Assembly (NCBI RefSeq): GCF_031877795.1
Contig: NC_133955.1
Coordinates: 1,736,001 to 1,800,000, forward strand
From: Strix aluco
Taxonomy: Eukaryota > Chordata > Aves > Strigiformes > Strigidae
Direction of reading: 5' to 3'
DNA: 64,000 bases
Part shown: in pieces, positions 1 through 12,700 of the stretch
Position numbering within the stretch: position 1 is the stretch's first letter
Layout: each line of letters starts with the position of its first letter
The notes under the pieces: model-generated
Told to the model about the DNA's origin: nothing
Databases searched by the model: none
The model's input: the letters and a program-made list of their open reading frames with translations, nothing else
Made by a program: the position numbers and the translations under genes

Positions 1-338
1 CTTAGTGGCAGAAGAAGCAGGAGCCTGAGCTGTGTGGATCTGCCATGGTGGCTGGGTCCTGACCCTGCAGCCCTCTCCTGCTCCCACCCTGCTGTCCGCA
101 GACCCAGGTGCAAACCAGATACGGGGCGGGAAGCACCATGCTAATGCCACCATCCTGATGCCAGGACAGGAGCTGCTGGTTGCACAACTCTGCTATGGGG
201 TTGCTGTGCCCTGGAATTTCTGCACCACAGCGGGACCAGCACATGAGCATTCACATGTGGGATTTTCCCCTCCAGCATTTGCAGGCTGACCCCAAGGTAA
301 TGAACACACAGGTGCTCAGGAGAAGGGAAAGCTCTTAC
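1..338. other. Intron of PTPN7 running off the left edge
   Basis: This stretch follows the GTAAG donor of coding exon 7 on the minus strand. I looked for the expected GIGRTGCF exon on the minus strand and did not find it, so the last coding exons lie outside the window. Nothing else is supported here. Confidence 0.75.
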
Positions 339-496
339 CTGCAGTGCACAATGATGGGCCCTGGTCTGGCTGCAGCCTGCAGAGTCTCCTCCACCTTGGA
401 CACCAAGTGGAGCAGGGGCTTGGCTGACTCAGGTGTCTGCTGGTCCGGCCAGGAAGGGAAGAGGATGTGTTTGACCTGGCGGCATTCACCTTCAAG
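339..496 (-). CDS. PTPN7: PTPN7 coding exon 7 (WPD loop to HCS)
   Basis: 158 bases from an AAAAG acceptor with a strong upstream pyrimidine tract to a GTAAGA donor. Encodes [17 protein letters not shown] and GPIIVHCS. It carries the general-acid Asp of the WPD loop and ends in phase 2 inside the Ser after the catalytic Cys, as is usual in PTP genes. The acceptor lacks a C before AG but is the only one that fits the family length. Confidence 0.92.
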
Positions 497-3400
497 CTTT
501 TCCAGCACAGAAGAAAGAGAAATCAGGATGTGGGAACATGGACTCGCTGGGCTGGGCCAAACAAAGCCATGGAGTCCAGCTCAGACAGAAGTCGGGCAGC
601 CTGTACCCATCTCATTTGCTCTCCTCCCGAATCCCTTCTGAGCCTCTGCCAGACACCCACGAGAGACCAGGGACACTGCAAAGTATCCCATCCCAGAAGA
701 TGGGAACAGATGCAGAGTGTCCCAGTACTGTCCCCACAGTCCAGGCAAAGCCAGCAAGATACTGTTGGCTAATGTCAGCCCAGGGTGACTACGGAAAGCC
801 CATGAGGCAGAGCCCAATACCACAGTGCAAACAAAAATGGGCTAGTAGAGGAGCTCTCCCTAACTGATTCCCTCTCCTGTGCCCCCCAGGGCTGAGTCCT
901 GCTCCCTCTCAGCCTCCTTGGGCAGACAGGAGCTCTGCAGATACCTCCTCTGGCAGGGGGCTCATAAGACCCAGCTCTCCAAGCCTTGAACCCCCCCTCT
1001 CCTCTCACACAGTGTTTCCATCCCACTAGAGAGCCCAGGAGTGTCAGGGGCACTGCCAGGCCCTGCTGGGCTCCCCCTCTGACCCCAGGATGGAGCTCAA
1101 ACCCACCTGGATGGAGAGATCCCGGATCACGTACTCCACACAGTCGCTCACCCCCTGCACATGGATAGTGAAGGGGCCATAGGTGCCCTCCTTCTCGGGC
1201 CAGTAGTGGACACATTTCTGAAAGAACAAGGCAGGGTTTGTGGCTGTGGAAATGCTCAAGGCACCCACTGGATGTTTGAGCTATACTTTGCTCAGTGCCC
1301 TTGGGAAGAGGCATCACCTGGGGAGGTGTGGAGGTGTGGCAAAGGTGGATGTGGAGTGATACAGAGGGGAAGCTAAGAAAGGGACAGATCCCTCTGTCCA
1401 CATCTGCTCCCCTGCACCCTCTCCCATGACATATGGCTTTCAGACTCAGGTCTGCACGGCTCTCCCCAGCCCCCCAGGAGCTGTGCCTGGGCCAGCCTAT
1501 GTCCTGCCAGACCCAGGAGGGCCCAGATGCTGGTGGAGGGCACAGGGATGCTGTGCCAGCCAGGGAGAGAAGGGAGGAAGGACATGGCCAGGAAAGAGAG
1601 GGTGAGTTCCCCCAGGCTGGTGCTGCTTGGATGGGGAGCCAGGGATCCCAGCCAAGCCACAGGGTGGCTGCCATGTGGGGTACAGTGCTGTTGGGTCGTA
1701 TCCCTCCCTGGATCCACCAGCTGAGAGCTCCCAGCCCAGAGGAGAGTTTCTCGGGGCTGGAGGGACACTGCTGACTGCTGCTTCTGCTCCCTCTCCCAGG
1801 AGTTGCCCTAATCTCTTTATCCTATTATCCAGCTGGCAAAGCATGCCCAGAGCATGAGAGGCCACGTGAGGAGGAGAGGCTCTGATGGATGGCACCAAGG
1901 CTGCAGCCCTGGGGCTCTCCTCCTCCAAGTGTGTTCAATCAGGGGTACCCTCTGAGAGCAAAGCAGAGAGAGCAAGCGGGTGGTCAGACCCCATGTCTGG
2001 TCTCACATAACCCTTTGCTGTTTTTATTATCCTACCCCACCCTTTGCTCCTGGCTGGGGTGCTGTGCCTGCGCCTGGGGGGGACAATGGTACCTCTTTGC
2101 GCTCCTGGAGCTTGGTTATCATGATGATGAGGGGTGTCTCCTCCTGCCACACCATCTCCCAGAAGTCGGTCACGGTGTTCAGCATGGGTCCCTGGGTGGC
2201 AATGTACTCCCGGGGCTGCCCCGCATAGCCCTGCTGAGCACATGGTCTATCAGTGACGCTGGAGGGACCCTGACATGCAAGGGGAGCCTGTCTCCAGGCC
2301 ACCCTAGCTCTTGTGGTGATTGTCTTCCTTTACAGGTGAGACACTGAGCCACACAGGCTATTTCCTACTAAACCTGTCCTTGAAATGCTTTTGTAGACCT
2401 GATCAGGAACTACCAGACATCCCCTCCATCCTCCTGGTCCCACAAGCCAGGAGCAAACCCCTAGAGCAAGCCATGTGCACCCAAGCTCCTTGCAAACATT
2501 CCCAGGTTATTGGTGTGACAATAGCCAGCACGATGGACACCTTGGCAAGGCAGAGCTCACGCAGCGAAGGCACTTCTTACAAGACGCATTTCCTCAAGGA
2601 CAGGCAGAAGCCATCAAGCCCTGCTCTGGCTGGCACCTGGGACAGTCCCACCAGTCCTGCCTCCCTGCCAGGCTCGGGAGGGGATGTGGCAGTCCCAGCA
2701 GTGGCTGGGCCCGGGGAGGTGGAGGGGTGGTCGGCATGGGCCCCTGTGCTGCCTCTGCCCCAGGTTGTGTTTCACAGTTCCAAGCATCCCCTGCCTCCAT
2801 GGTCACTTCCTCCCCCAGTATAAAATTGCCAAGAAATACAAAAGCTTGGGGGTGTTCTGAGTCCTGCTCGGCTCCTGCTTCACACCATGACCTCACGGGC
2901 AGTGCTGCTGGCCAACAGAGGGGAGCAGGCAGGAGCTGGAGGGCAGGCACAGGCAGAGGTGTGGAAAAGCCTCATCCAAGGCTCCCAGCTGGAGATGCAA
3001 TTTGGCAATACAACAGGGAGTCAGGGACCTGGCTGGGGATGCCGCGGGGATGCCAGGGGAGGCACCCACAGTGCTCACACCCTTTGGAAAAGCAAGTACA
3101 GGGCACTCCGAGCAGAGCTTTATGGTTTTGTTAAAAATGCACCCAAACCCCTGTGATTTAATCCAGATCTTTCCAGCAATCCTGTTAACAGCTTCATCCC
3201 ACAAGAAGCTGCACTGGCCCAGCCAAGGGGCAGGAACATTTTCAGGAACATTTTGTATATCCCTTTTCTCACGCCTCAAGAATATCTTTTTTTTCCTAGG
3301 AAACATGTTTTGCATTCAGAAGGAGACTTGCAGAAAGATCTGGAGGTATCAACACCAGGAATTCCCCCCCCACACCTGCTTCTCAAACTCAAAAACATTT

Positions 3401-6400
3401 CATAGATACAGTCAGCAGGAAAAATATTCAATCCCAGGTAGGGCCTGATGTGATCAAATACCTGCAGAATCCTTCCAGACTCGCCATGCCTCCCAATATG
3501 CCAGAAGCAGGCTGGGTTGCTAATTTGCTGATGTGCCCACAAATTCCTGCACTGTGACACCCTTGGAGAGGAAGGGGTCAGAAAATACCAGCTCCACACA
3601 AGGACATCTGGCACCCATGTGCGTAGGTGTGTGAGATAGGGATCATTGGTGGTTTTGCATTTTTGCTAGCGCTCGTGTGAGACAGAGAGGATGCCACATG
3701 CTCATGTACACCCTGAGGCATGTGGACAGGGTCATGGTGTCACCCAATGTGAAGCTGCACGCTGCCAGGCTGCTTCAGGAAGACTACTCTAAAAGTAGTC
3801 CTCTGCTGCCCATGTTCAAACCCTGATTTGGATGAGCAAGCCTCCCAACAGTTTTAGGCATGATGGTCCTGCGTCCAAAGTCAGACTTTGACCCTCATGG
3901 CAGGATGCTGGCATCTCTTTGGATCACACCCATGATCACCATCAGAAGAATAAACGCTAATAAATGCAGGGGTCTGTCCATCATACCAGAGGGCACTTTT
4001 GTGGGCTGCTTTTCTGACTTCCACGTTCCCACTGTCTCCTCGCTGGCTGACACAAGAACCTGTTTTAGGGTGATACATGGCTCAGCACAAGTGAGACTGC
4101 AGCCTCAAAGGGGTCATTTGCACAAGAGGATAATTAGCATAAATCAGGCTGCTTGTGGGTCTGGGGATTTCTCAGTCTCTGGAAAGGGACCCCATCGGGT
4201 GTCAGAGATAAGCCATGCCCTCCTCTTCATTAGTTTTCTTCTTGGGAAATTGCAGCAAACCCCCTAAGTGAAGAGGGAATTTCTGGATGTGTAAGGGTTG
4301 AACAGCACCTGGCTACAAAGCTCTGTTGGCACAGCTTGCCTCCTGTGGCCTTGCCAGACAGCAGACTAGTGCATGAGGAAGAGACAGAGGAGCCACTGTG
4401 AGGGAGCCCATAGAGGTGCTCAATCCTCCCAAGCAGCAGGAGCTGAGAGCAGCCACCTCATGAGACTTTCACACCAAAAGGGACGGTGTGTCTGCCCTGC
4501 ACAGATGGAGCCACGTGTCTCCAGCTCAGTAAGGGGTGGCAAGTTCAGAGTGCTACCCCAGGGCAGCCACAGGACAGTGGGTGACAGTCAGTGCCCAACA
4601 TGCGGGTCCCAGAGTGGCACCTGCAGCACCAAGGAGTTTGCAGCCTGATGCCTTGTGAGGCTGCAGGATCTGGGAGACCACCCCATTCTCCAACCAGGCA
4701 GGACACTCACCGTGATGTAGTTGGCATTTATGTAGCTGTCCTCCTCCTGGTTCCCTGCCCTCCTGAGACAGACCCGGCTCTCAGGATCTGAAAGATATGG
4801 CAGCATTACCCCAGGGACAGTCTTTCAGAGCCTGACCCTGCCAATCCTCCCTGCCTCAGCTCCAGAGACTGGAGGCTGAGTCCTCCAGCTCCATGTCATG
4901 CTCAGAGCTGTCTGCACCCTCCCTCAGGCCCCTTCTTGCCCCACTTCACCCTCACTACCATGGCAGAGTACAGCCAGTCATGCCCAAACCTGCCTGTACC
5001 ACATTGAGCATGTGGGGTAACTGACCCGTCAGGCAATGACCCACCAGGCCCTTCCCACAGTGCCTAACTAGAGCCCAAATGAGTCGTCCTATAACAGTCC
5101 CAGCCTTTACACCTCCAGCGACATGCCCTTGGGACAGGGAGCAACCCAGGCTGGGCTGTCATGTGCTGCACACCCTGGGAATACACCCCAAGGAGTAGCT
5201 CCCCACGTACCACCCCATAACACCCCCTGCAACACAGCAACCAGCTCCTGCAACATGGGGAGCAGGAACAAGCACGGCAGGAACACCGAGAGCACCCAAG
5301 AGTGCCCACCGCAGTGCCAGGGCTGCTCTGAGTCACCTCTCTCCCATGCACACACACCCCCCCCTCCCACACACACACACATTCATACACACCCTGCACG
5401 TGGCACCTGGACAAATGTGAGGCAAAGGGATGCAGTGGCACATACTGGGGAGGATGGTTTTGTATCTGTCCTTGGAGGCACGCCCAGGGATCTCCAGCTC
5501 CTCCGGACTGACGAAGTTGGGTGGGATTTTCTGCAGAGGGAGAGAACAACTATGAGGAAAACCCCATTGCTGCTGCTTGTGTCCCCTCATCGTGGCAGAG
5601 CTGGTCCCCAAGGCAATGAGAAGCTGACCCAGGGACCTAGCAGCATCACCAGAGATGTGCCCTGTCCTTACCCCAGATGTGGTGGGACACCTTCCAGCGA
5701 GGTCACGCTGGGAGAAGAGCTTGGCATGGGAGGGCAGGACGGGCTTTCCAGGGACACAAACAGGACTCGTGTGCACTCCAGGGACCGGACAGCCAGGGAT
5801 TACCCAGGGCATCCCTCACCTCTGCCTGCTCACATCACCCTCCCTGCCACCAGTGCTGTGGGGCTCGGAGCCTCCCTTGGAGATGTCCACCCCTGCCAGC
5901 CCCACCCACCACCAGCCCCTGTCCTCCCTCATGTGAGGAGGGAGAGGGGAAGGGAATGTCTCACCGAAAACTCCTCCTGGAGCTGTGTCAGGCTCTGCGC
6001 CTGTTGCTGAAGCTCCTCTATCCTCAGCACATGGCTGGATGTCCTCAGGAACTTCAGCGTGATGTCCCGCGGCGTGCAGACGGGCTGGATGGGCTCCACA
6101 CTCCCTAGTGAGCTCATGTCCAGCATCAGCGACACATTGGAGCCCCTCCTGCAAGGCAAAAGGTTCCCTGGCTGACCCCCTGCCACCCTGGGACAGGAGG
6201 ACAGCCCATCCTGCCATATCATCGGTTAAAACCATCCCACACCGAGCAAAAGCCAGGCTGAGAATAACAGGGGATGACGAAAGGGGCCAGGTAGAGACCC
6301 CAGAAGATGGGGGAGTTGAGGAACAAGGAACTAGCTGGTCATTTTGCCTTTTTGCTGGAAAGCCCCCAGAGGACAGTGTCTAGATTTGGTCTGGGCTGGG

Positions 6401-6732
6401 CTGGGGGTTTCCAGGCTCCCTCCACGCTCAGATCTGTCATCTGCACAAGTCAGCAGGCAGCAGGCTGGCAGGGCTGGGCTGGGGGAAGGAAGTTTGGGGT
6501 AGCCTAAGCCCTGGGGATGAGCAGTGCCATGGGTACCCCCTGTCTGGGCTGAGACAGGCAGTGCAGGGTTTGGGCTGCAGGCGCCATCCAGCCATGCTCA
6601 CCTCTCCTGAAGACGCACGTGCTTCTTGGCAGAGGGACTGGGTTTGTCCGTCTTGTCCATGTCTGTCCTGGCTGCCTGGGCTGTCAGGCTGCCGTTGTGA
6701 AGTCTGGAGCACACCAAGCAGGCTTGTACCAT
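339..6732 (-). CDS. PTPN7: PTPN7 (HePTP), cytosolic tyrosine phosphatase, 3' part outside window
   Basis: Seven spliced exons (6602-6732, 5965-6148, 5446-5530, 4711-4787, 2093-2230, 1107-1217, 339-496) join in phase to 884 coding bases, about 294 codons. The product starts MVQAC and carries the kinase-interaction motif [16 protein letters not shown] (residues about 40-55), the start of the PTP fold ([22 protein letters not shown]), the YINANYI segment, the [15 protein letters not shown] block, KCVHYWP, and the WPD loop [10 protein letters not shown] (W258, D260). The last exon ends in HCS, with the catalytic Cys at about residue 294; the rest of the signature loop and the final helices lie beyond the left edge. 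The family dephosphorylates ERK and p38 in haematopoietic cells and binds them through this motif. The gene is head to head with PTPRV. Human PTPN7 is about 340-360 residues, so roughly the last 65 are missing. There is no frameshift or internal stop. Confidence 0.95.
1107..1217 (-). CDS. PTPN7: PTPN7 coding exon 6 (KCVHYWP)
   Basis: 111 bases (37 codons) between CTTTCAG and GTGGGT. Encodes [16 protein letters not shown] through RDLSIQ. Both boundaries are phase 0. Confidence 0.94.
2093..2230 (-). CDS. PTPN7: PTPN7 coding exon 5 (ATQGP / DFWEMVWQE block)
   Basis: 138 bases between GCTCAGCAG and GTACCA. Encodes [15 protein letters not shown], then [19 protein letters not shown], ending QERKE (phase 0). 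These are core PTP structural motifs. Confidence 0.95.
2231..4710. other. Large PTPN7 intron, no other feature
   Basis: A 2.5-kb intron between coding exons 4 and 5, much the longest in the visible part of the gene. It contains an AT-richer stretch around 3.1-3.4 kb and 3.9-4.3 kb. I see no exon with PTP homology, no repeat I can name and no RNA gene. Confidence 0.6.
4711..4787 (-). CDS. PTPN7: PTPN7 coding exon 4 (YINANY segment)
   Basis: 77 bases between TTTCAG and GTGAGT. Encodes (N)[11 protein letters not shown] and SYINANYIT. The same 77-base length recurs in the equivalent exons of PTPRV D1 (53005-53081) and D2 (58593-58669). Confidence 0.94.
5343..5396. repeat. CA-rich microsatellite in a PTPN7 intron
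   Basis: Interrupted CACACA tract with a C run in the middle, lying just 3' (on the minus strand) of the 5446-5530 exon, inside the intron. Simple repeat, probably length-polymorphic. Confidence 0.8.
5446..5530 (-). CDS. PTPN7: PTPN7 coding exon 3 (start of PTP domain)
   Basis: 85 bases between TCTGCAG and GTATGT. Encodes [16 protein letters not shown] and [10 protein letters not shown]. This is the family's phosphotyrosine-loop region, with KDRY in place of the KNRY seen in most receptor PTPs. The last base joins the next exon to give Asn. Confidence 0.94.
5965..6148 (-). CDS. PTPN7: PTPN7 coding exon 2 (rest of KIM, linker)
   Basis: Begins after a TTGCAG acceptor, completing the Arg of [12 protein letters not shown], and ends EEFS at a GTGAGA donor (phase 0). 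The RRGS serine (residue about 47) is the position phosphorylated by PKA in mammalian HePTP to release MAP kinases. The intron therefore splits the docking motif right beside its regulatory serine. Confidence 0.93.
6602..6732 (-). CDS. PTPN7: PTPN7 first coding exon (start codon and kinase-interaction motif, first half)
   Basis: The ATG at 6732-6730 begins MVQAC, the same start as the human isoform I recall. The exon ends KKHVRLQER at a GTGAGC donor (phase 2). An in-frame ATG lies 48 bases upstream (6780). However, a TTCAG acceptor-like site puts a likely exon edge at 6758, leaving a 26-base 5' UTR, so I prefer the MVQAC start. No upstream non-coding exon could be identified. Confidence 0.88.
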
Positions 6733-6758
6733 GCTGCGACAGCCGTGAAGCCCTTGTC

Positions 6759-9700
6759 CTGAAGCACAGGGAGTGGACACGGGGGGGCCTCAGCTCCCAG
6801 GGAGTCAAGGAGCCATTGGAGGAGAAGCAGCTGGAAAAGAAAAGGCAGATCTGAGAGATACTATGAGGCTGGGTGGATCCCCCAATGGATGGTCCCTAAG
6901 CAAGGGACAGATTTTAAGTCTTCAGCTGCCCTGGAACCAGGACCCCCAGCCCCTGCATAGGGGCCCACAGACAGGTGGCATAAGGTGACCTCCCAGCACA
7001 TTCACCCTCCAGGGTGCCTGCAGCACTGCAGCCCACACAGGCACCCACTGGTGACCCTGGGCATGGCACCAATGGCCGTCTGCATGCACCGAGCGGAGGA
7101 CATCCATGCCCTGTGTTGGCGGACCATGGTCTGGTTTTGGGGGAGACCAAGACGTTCTCTGCCTCCATGGGAAGCACACGCTGACATGTGTTTCCAGCCC
7201 TTCCTGGTATGCCTGCTTCAGCCTGGAAACATGGTGGGGAGGAGTGAGAACTGGGACCTGCATGAGCACAGCAGCATTCAGCAGGTGAGACAAGGTGGGC
7301 TGTGGGCACCTCCAGGAGCCTGGCCAGCTCCTGCCGTTGGCAGACACAGGGCCAGACAACCTCAATGGCCTCGTGGCTCTGGCGAGGGAGGGATGACCCT
7401 AGGACAGCCTCCTCCATCCCGCAAGTCTCAGCAACCGTCAAGAGGAAACTGCTTTATCTGGGTGGTTGAGCAAGAGGCAATGGGGTAGCCCATCTGGAGG
7501 AGGGTGCCACGGCTCCACCACCACCGGCCCCGCGACAGCCGCTGGCCGGGATGGAGAGATGCAGGTGATGCTGGTTCACCTCTGGGCAGAGCTCCTCATG
7601 GTGCAGGCAGTACCCTGGGATTGTGAGGTTCCTTCTTGTCCCCAGCTCCCTCTGTGAGGAGGAGATGGACCCAAAGGGACAGGGGGTGCTGTGGAGTTGG
7701 AGCTCTTGCTGGGCAAAGAGTGGGATTTCAGGTACCCCATCAGCTCAGGGAGGTCCTGCAGAGAACTGGGTCCATGCTGTGGCTGTGCTGTTTGGGAACA
7801 CAGCTACAGCAGGAGCTGCTCCCCATGACTCCCTGCTGCCCAGCAGCATTTCTGGGGGTGGCAATGCCACGGCTGTCATGCACACCATCCTCACACCCCA
7901 GATAGAGTGCCCTGGGGGGCCTGTGTTGACGGGGTTTCCTCCAGCCAGACAGGGCAAGAGCAGCAGGAGCCACAGCACCAGGAGAGATCCTGACCAGAGA
8001 CAGCAGCAGGCTCCAACCCCAGCAGCCATCCCTTGCACACTGGCCAGGAAACACCTGGGAGATGCTCTGGCCAAGCCCCTGGCAGGCAGAAGGGCCTGGG
8101 AAGAGTCCTTGCTGGCACTTGCAGGGAGAGAGTCCCCATCACCCTGCCCAGCATCCCAGCCCTACCCGGGGCTGCCCAGCAGCGAGCACATGCCCACCAC
8201 CCATGGGCACCAGGGCCCGGCACTGCCCGGCAGGGATCCCCTCTCCAGTGGGGGCATGGGAGGGCTGGGGGGTTGCCTACCTGCTGCCCCACGGCGTGGG
8301 CTCCGTTGGTCCTGGCACAGGCCCGCAGGCGCCGCGCGTGTTGGTCTAACACCACGGTTTGAAAGTGTTCAGGAAGCTGCTTATCAAAGGAGCTGCTGCC
8401 TCTGCTGCTTCCTCTCCCTCCTTCTCCCCCACCCTGCCTGCCGCCCACACACATACCGGCCACATCGCTGCAGCTCGGCTCCGCTGGGCTGCCTGCAGCC
8501 CCAGCCCTTCTCCCCACCAGTGAACCCCTGTCCTACGCCTGCAGGCACAGCCCTGCCTCCTCCAAAATCCTGGGGTGCCTCCATGGGAATGTCCATCAGG
8601 GCCGGTGGGGTGTGCTTGGTGTCCTCTGTGACCAGCCATGGCCAGTGCCGGTGCCAGCCCATGGGCCACAGAGGCACAGGCGAGACCTGGCCATGGGGCT
8701 GGGGCCAGCGGCAGGAGGGTTGAGGTGGGATGCTCCACGTTGTGCAGTGGCGCTGCTCTGCGGACACCAGACCCCACCTGCCCCACAGGGAGCCAGGGTG
8801 AGTCCTCCCATCCCTGCCACCCTGGCCGTATCCCCTGGCCTGGCTGCGTACCAGCCATTGCCCATACGGCTGAGGGGCGAGCCAGGGCCCGCTGCCTCCC
8901 GCCCTCAGTGCCCAGCCGTGCACAGGGTGGTCCTTATGCCACCCACCACCCCCCTAACTGCTGTCCCTGTGTGGGCCATCTGCCACCTGTCTGCACCCAG
9001 GATCATCCCTGGACACCTCGGGGGAAGGTGCATGAGCTCCCCCTCCCCAGCAGGGCAGGGAAGGGGCTGTATTTGGGGAGGAATGTCCCTGGAGGGTCTG
9101 GCTCAGGTAGGACAGGTCTGCCCTTGGGGCACTGCACATCCTTCCTGCCGATGCCCGCTGCCGCCTGCCACAGCCCTACCGCTCTTCCTGTTTGTTATTG
9201 CCTGGGCTCTGCACAGAGACACTGCACGCTTCCTTCCTCTTCTGCCCCCACCCCGCTATGCTGCAGCGGCTCCTGCTGCGTCCCCACCAGCCACCACGGA
9301 CCCCCCATCCCAAACACCTTCTCCCCACCCCTGCCAGGCCGCTGGCTCCTCCCGGCTGCCCCAGGGACACCCCCCTGCCCCAGGGCACCTCCAGCCCAGC
9401 TCGTTGTGGTGACCGGGTCCATCCCTGGGTGATGGGATGGACCTAGTGACCAGGCACTACTGGTCACCGTGCTGGAGAGGTGCATGTCTGTGCACACCTG
9501 TGTGTTTGCAGGAACGTGTGTGCAAGGGGGTGCCAGAACAACATCTGCACTGGTGGCCCATGGGAGACCCTGTCAGTGCCACCGTTTAACCAAAAACTGG
9601 GAGATCAGTGGGGCCAAGCTCCAGAGCAAAGTACTGGGCTTGGCCAGCAGCAGAGAAAGTTTATCCTGGAGACAAGGGCACCAGCATCTCTGTCATACAA

Positions 9701-12700
9701 GCAGATCCCAGGGTGCCACAGCCTCTGCAGACCTGACTCTATATCAGACCTGAGGATGAACTGAGGAGTTCCTCCTGGTCCTATGTGGGATGAAAGAACT
9801 CAGCTGTAAGAACCTAGAGACAACCCCACCACAAACAAGCCCAGCACTGCCCTTCCCTCCCACCCTCCATCTTCTGACTCAGAAGTCTACCTAAGAGGAC
9901 CAGCAGTGCAGTACTTAACAAGGTGGCTGTATAAACTTGCCCTCAGTAGGGACAAGAGTAAACAAAGAGGGTTTTTTCCTGAAGTATCAGCCTGTCAGAC
10001 AATGCAGAAACTTCCTTCCTCAGCAAGGCTGAGGCTGGGACTGTATCTGCCCTCTTAGCGTAGTGGGCACCCTTCCCATCTGGGTGGCTTTGAGCTCAAG
10101 GGGTCCCTGAGGATGTAGCAAAGATGCAAACCCCTGGGACCGCCCTTCCTGTCTTTTGCTGACCCAACCCTGCACAGACCTGCTGCATCCTTGTCGCTCT
10201 GTTCCTCTGGCCCTGGGACAAGCAAGGGACAAGCAAGGGACAAGCTCGGCATGGCAGCGGGGCAGATCCCATGGAGCTGCCAGTACACGTGAGCCATTGG
10301 GCATGTGTCAGTGACATCCGTGCACCCATTCTCACTCCCAACCTGCCCAACTGCCAGGTGCCTGTGACAGCTGGACCCCCACAGACCTTGTAGGGCCCAG
10401 GGAGCATCCACAAAACCCATCAGCACCCAAAGGTACAGAGAAATGGAGCTCCAATCCCCAGAGGCGGGCTGTCCAGAGGCCTTCAGGGTACCCAAGAGAC
10501 ACCACAGGCACATCCTGCTCCTCTGCACAGAACACAGTGGGCAGGAGACCAGAGGGCAGCATCAGCCTTTGGGAGCTGGATTTTGGCCCTGTTTCCCCAA
10601 AGGGAATGGGAACCTTTTGCCAAAACATGATTTTATCCAAGAAACAAGCTCAAGCTGCGGAAGTGGTGTGGAAAAAAAAGGTTTATGAAGGCCAGGAGTT
10701 CCCTGTGTGCTGTCCATTTTAGTGATCTGTGGCTCAGCACGATTTAAGAGATTTGATGGCCATTTCAAAGGGTTCGGGATCCCCTCAGCAGTAAGTCCCT
10801 TCCTCCTCCTGCTAGGTTCTGCCTTGGTCATGAAACCCTCCTGAAAGCTGCAGAGAAGGATGCAGATGCGCTCCCTTTGCAAAATGACCTTGTTTGGTTG
10901 TCCTGGGACCTGGTCACTCCTTTGCCTCTGTGAGACCGTGCACGGGGGGTAAAAGGTGGAAACTGAGATACTGGGATGCAGCATATCCTCTGATGTTGCC
11001 TCTGAAACAACACAACATCAAGATACTCATGCTCAGGGAAGTACTCCAGAAAACCCTACAACAATTTCCCTCTGCCACTGATGGACCTCCCCATGCCACT
11101 GGCTTGGCTCTACTAGCCATGTGCTGGCTGGGACCAAGAAGGACACTCAGGACAGAGTCCCAGGCAACCGCACCTGACCCCCTCTGGCTTTTCCTTATTC
11201 AGAAAGAACTGATGGAGACTCATGGACCATGGGGACTCATCCAGGATGGAGGGAACACAGGAGGGAAGCAGAGATGTGGTGCAGGGATGTGCCATGGCCC
11301 AGGCTCCCAGGGGCAGAAAAATCTGCATTGCTGAGACCTCCTGACCCCTACACACATCTGATGGTCCATGAGCATACTCCCACGCATCCAGCATGGCTCC
11401 TCTTCCTCCCCTCTGTTGAAGCACCAACAGGCTGAGACATGACAACAGAAGAGCATCTGGGGGGAGACAGAGCATGGGAGGCCACAGCCCAGTGGGTACC
11501 CAGAGCATGAAAGACAAGGTGATGGTGGAAACCGAGGCATAAGCTGGTGGAGACAGAGTGGACGTGAGGGAGACCAGGAGCAGATGGAACAGGAACACAT
11601 CACTTGATCCAGGGCACTTATCAGCTCTCGGTGCCACTCCTGCAGCAACCTTCTCATCGCATTGACCCACGTGGCTGCTGCCTGCCTGGGAATGGCACGT
11701 GTACCTCCGCATGCCTTCCCGCAGGAGCACACGGGCAGGATGCACACCCACACGTGCAGAGCAAATGTCCCTGTCCACACATTAGTGTCCACCCATGCAG
11801 GCAGAGGGCATGCAAATACCTCACTGGCCTCTGCAGCGCAGGGGAGTCCCAGAGGTGCACACACATGCTTTTGTGCACACCACTTCTGGTCACCTCTGCA
11901 CTCCAACTTGGAAAATGATGCTGCCACCCTGCTTCTCCTGAGGGACACAGGCTGGGCCTGCAGAGGGATGCAGCAGTGAGCAAAAAGCCAGGAGCTGCTC
12001 TGGCCAGCAAGGGGCCTTGCACTGCTGTTCCCGTGTTGGACTGCCAGCTCTGCACCAGATACCTCAGGCTGGCCAGGGGTGCAGAGTGTGGCGGAGCTGC
12101 TGGGTGCTACAAGAAGGGACTTCTGGGTCCATGGAAGACCTGCAGTAGGTCCTGGCTTCAAGGGAGGAGGGTGTCCGGGCTGGGGACACCCAGGGACAGT
12201 TTGCTGTCACGGCAGGACCAGGACTCCAGGGCAGCCACCCCCATCGCAACCTGCCACAGAGAAAGAGGAACCTGGCAGGGCAGTACCTGGAGGGCAAAGT
12301 CCAGGAGGTGATGGGGGAAGCTGCACTGAAGGAAATGGTTCTGGGGTGGATCCCACAGGGCCAAGCTGTGCCCCTCATCTAGTGAGGCAGGAGGGGTAAG
12401 GACCCAGAACAGGAACATCCTTTGTCCCCAGCACTCCTCTCTGCTCTGACCTTGGTGGCAGCAGGGTGTCACTGCCTGGACCCCTCAAGGGTGGCCTTCA
12501 CCCTCACACTCTTACAGCCCATGTGGAGAGCAGGACTGCTGCAAGGAGAAAAGTGTCCCTGATGCTGGGTCCTTCCCCTGCCTCGCTGCAGAAGCCCCAA
12601 CCTCCTCCTGTCCCCGGAGGCATCCTGCCTGCACAGCATCCCCGATGCCCAACATGGTGAGCAGGGTGAGCGAGTGTGGCATTTGTGTTTCAGGAGGTGA

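Noticed and set aside
1..338. PTPN7 exon with the rest of the signature loop
   Set aside because: No HCSAGIGRTG-like continuation on the minus strand; it must lie outside the window.
7623..8723. 366-codon open frame, plus strand
   Set aside because: Low-complexity Pro/Ala/Gly/Ser composition, no domain, and equally long overlapping frames on the other strand; a product of GC-rich sequence.
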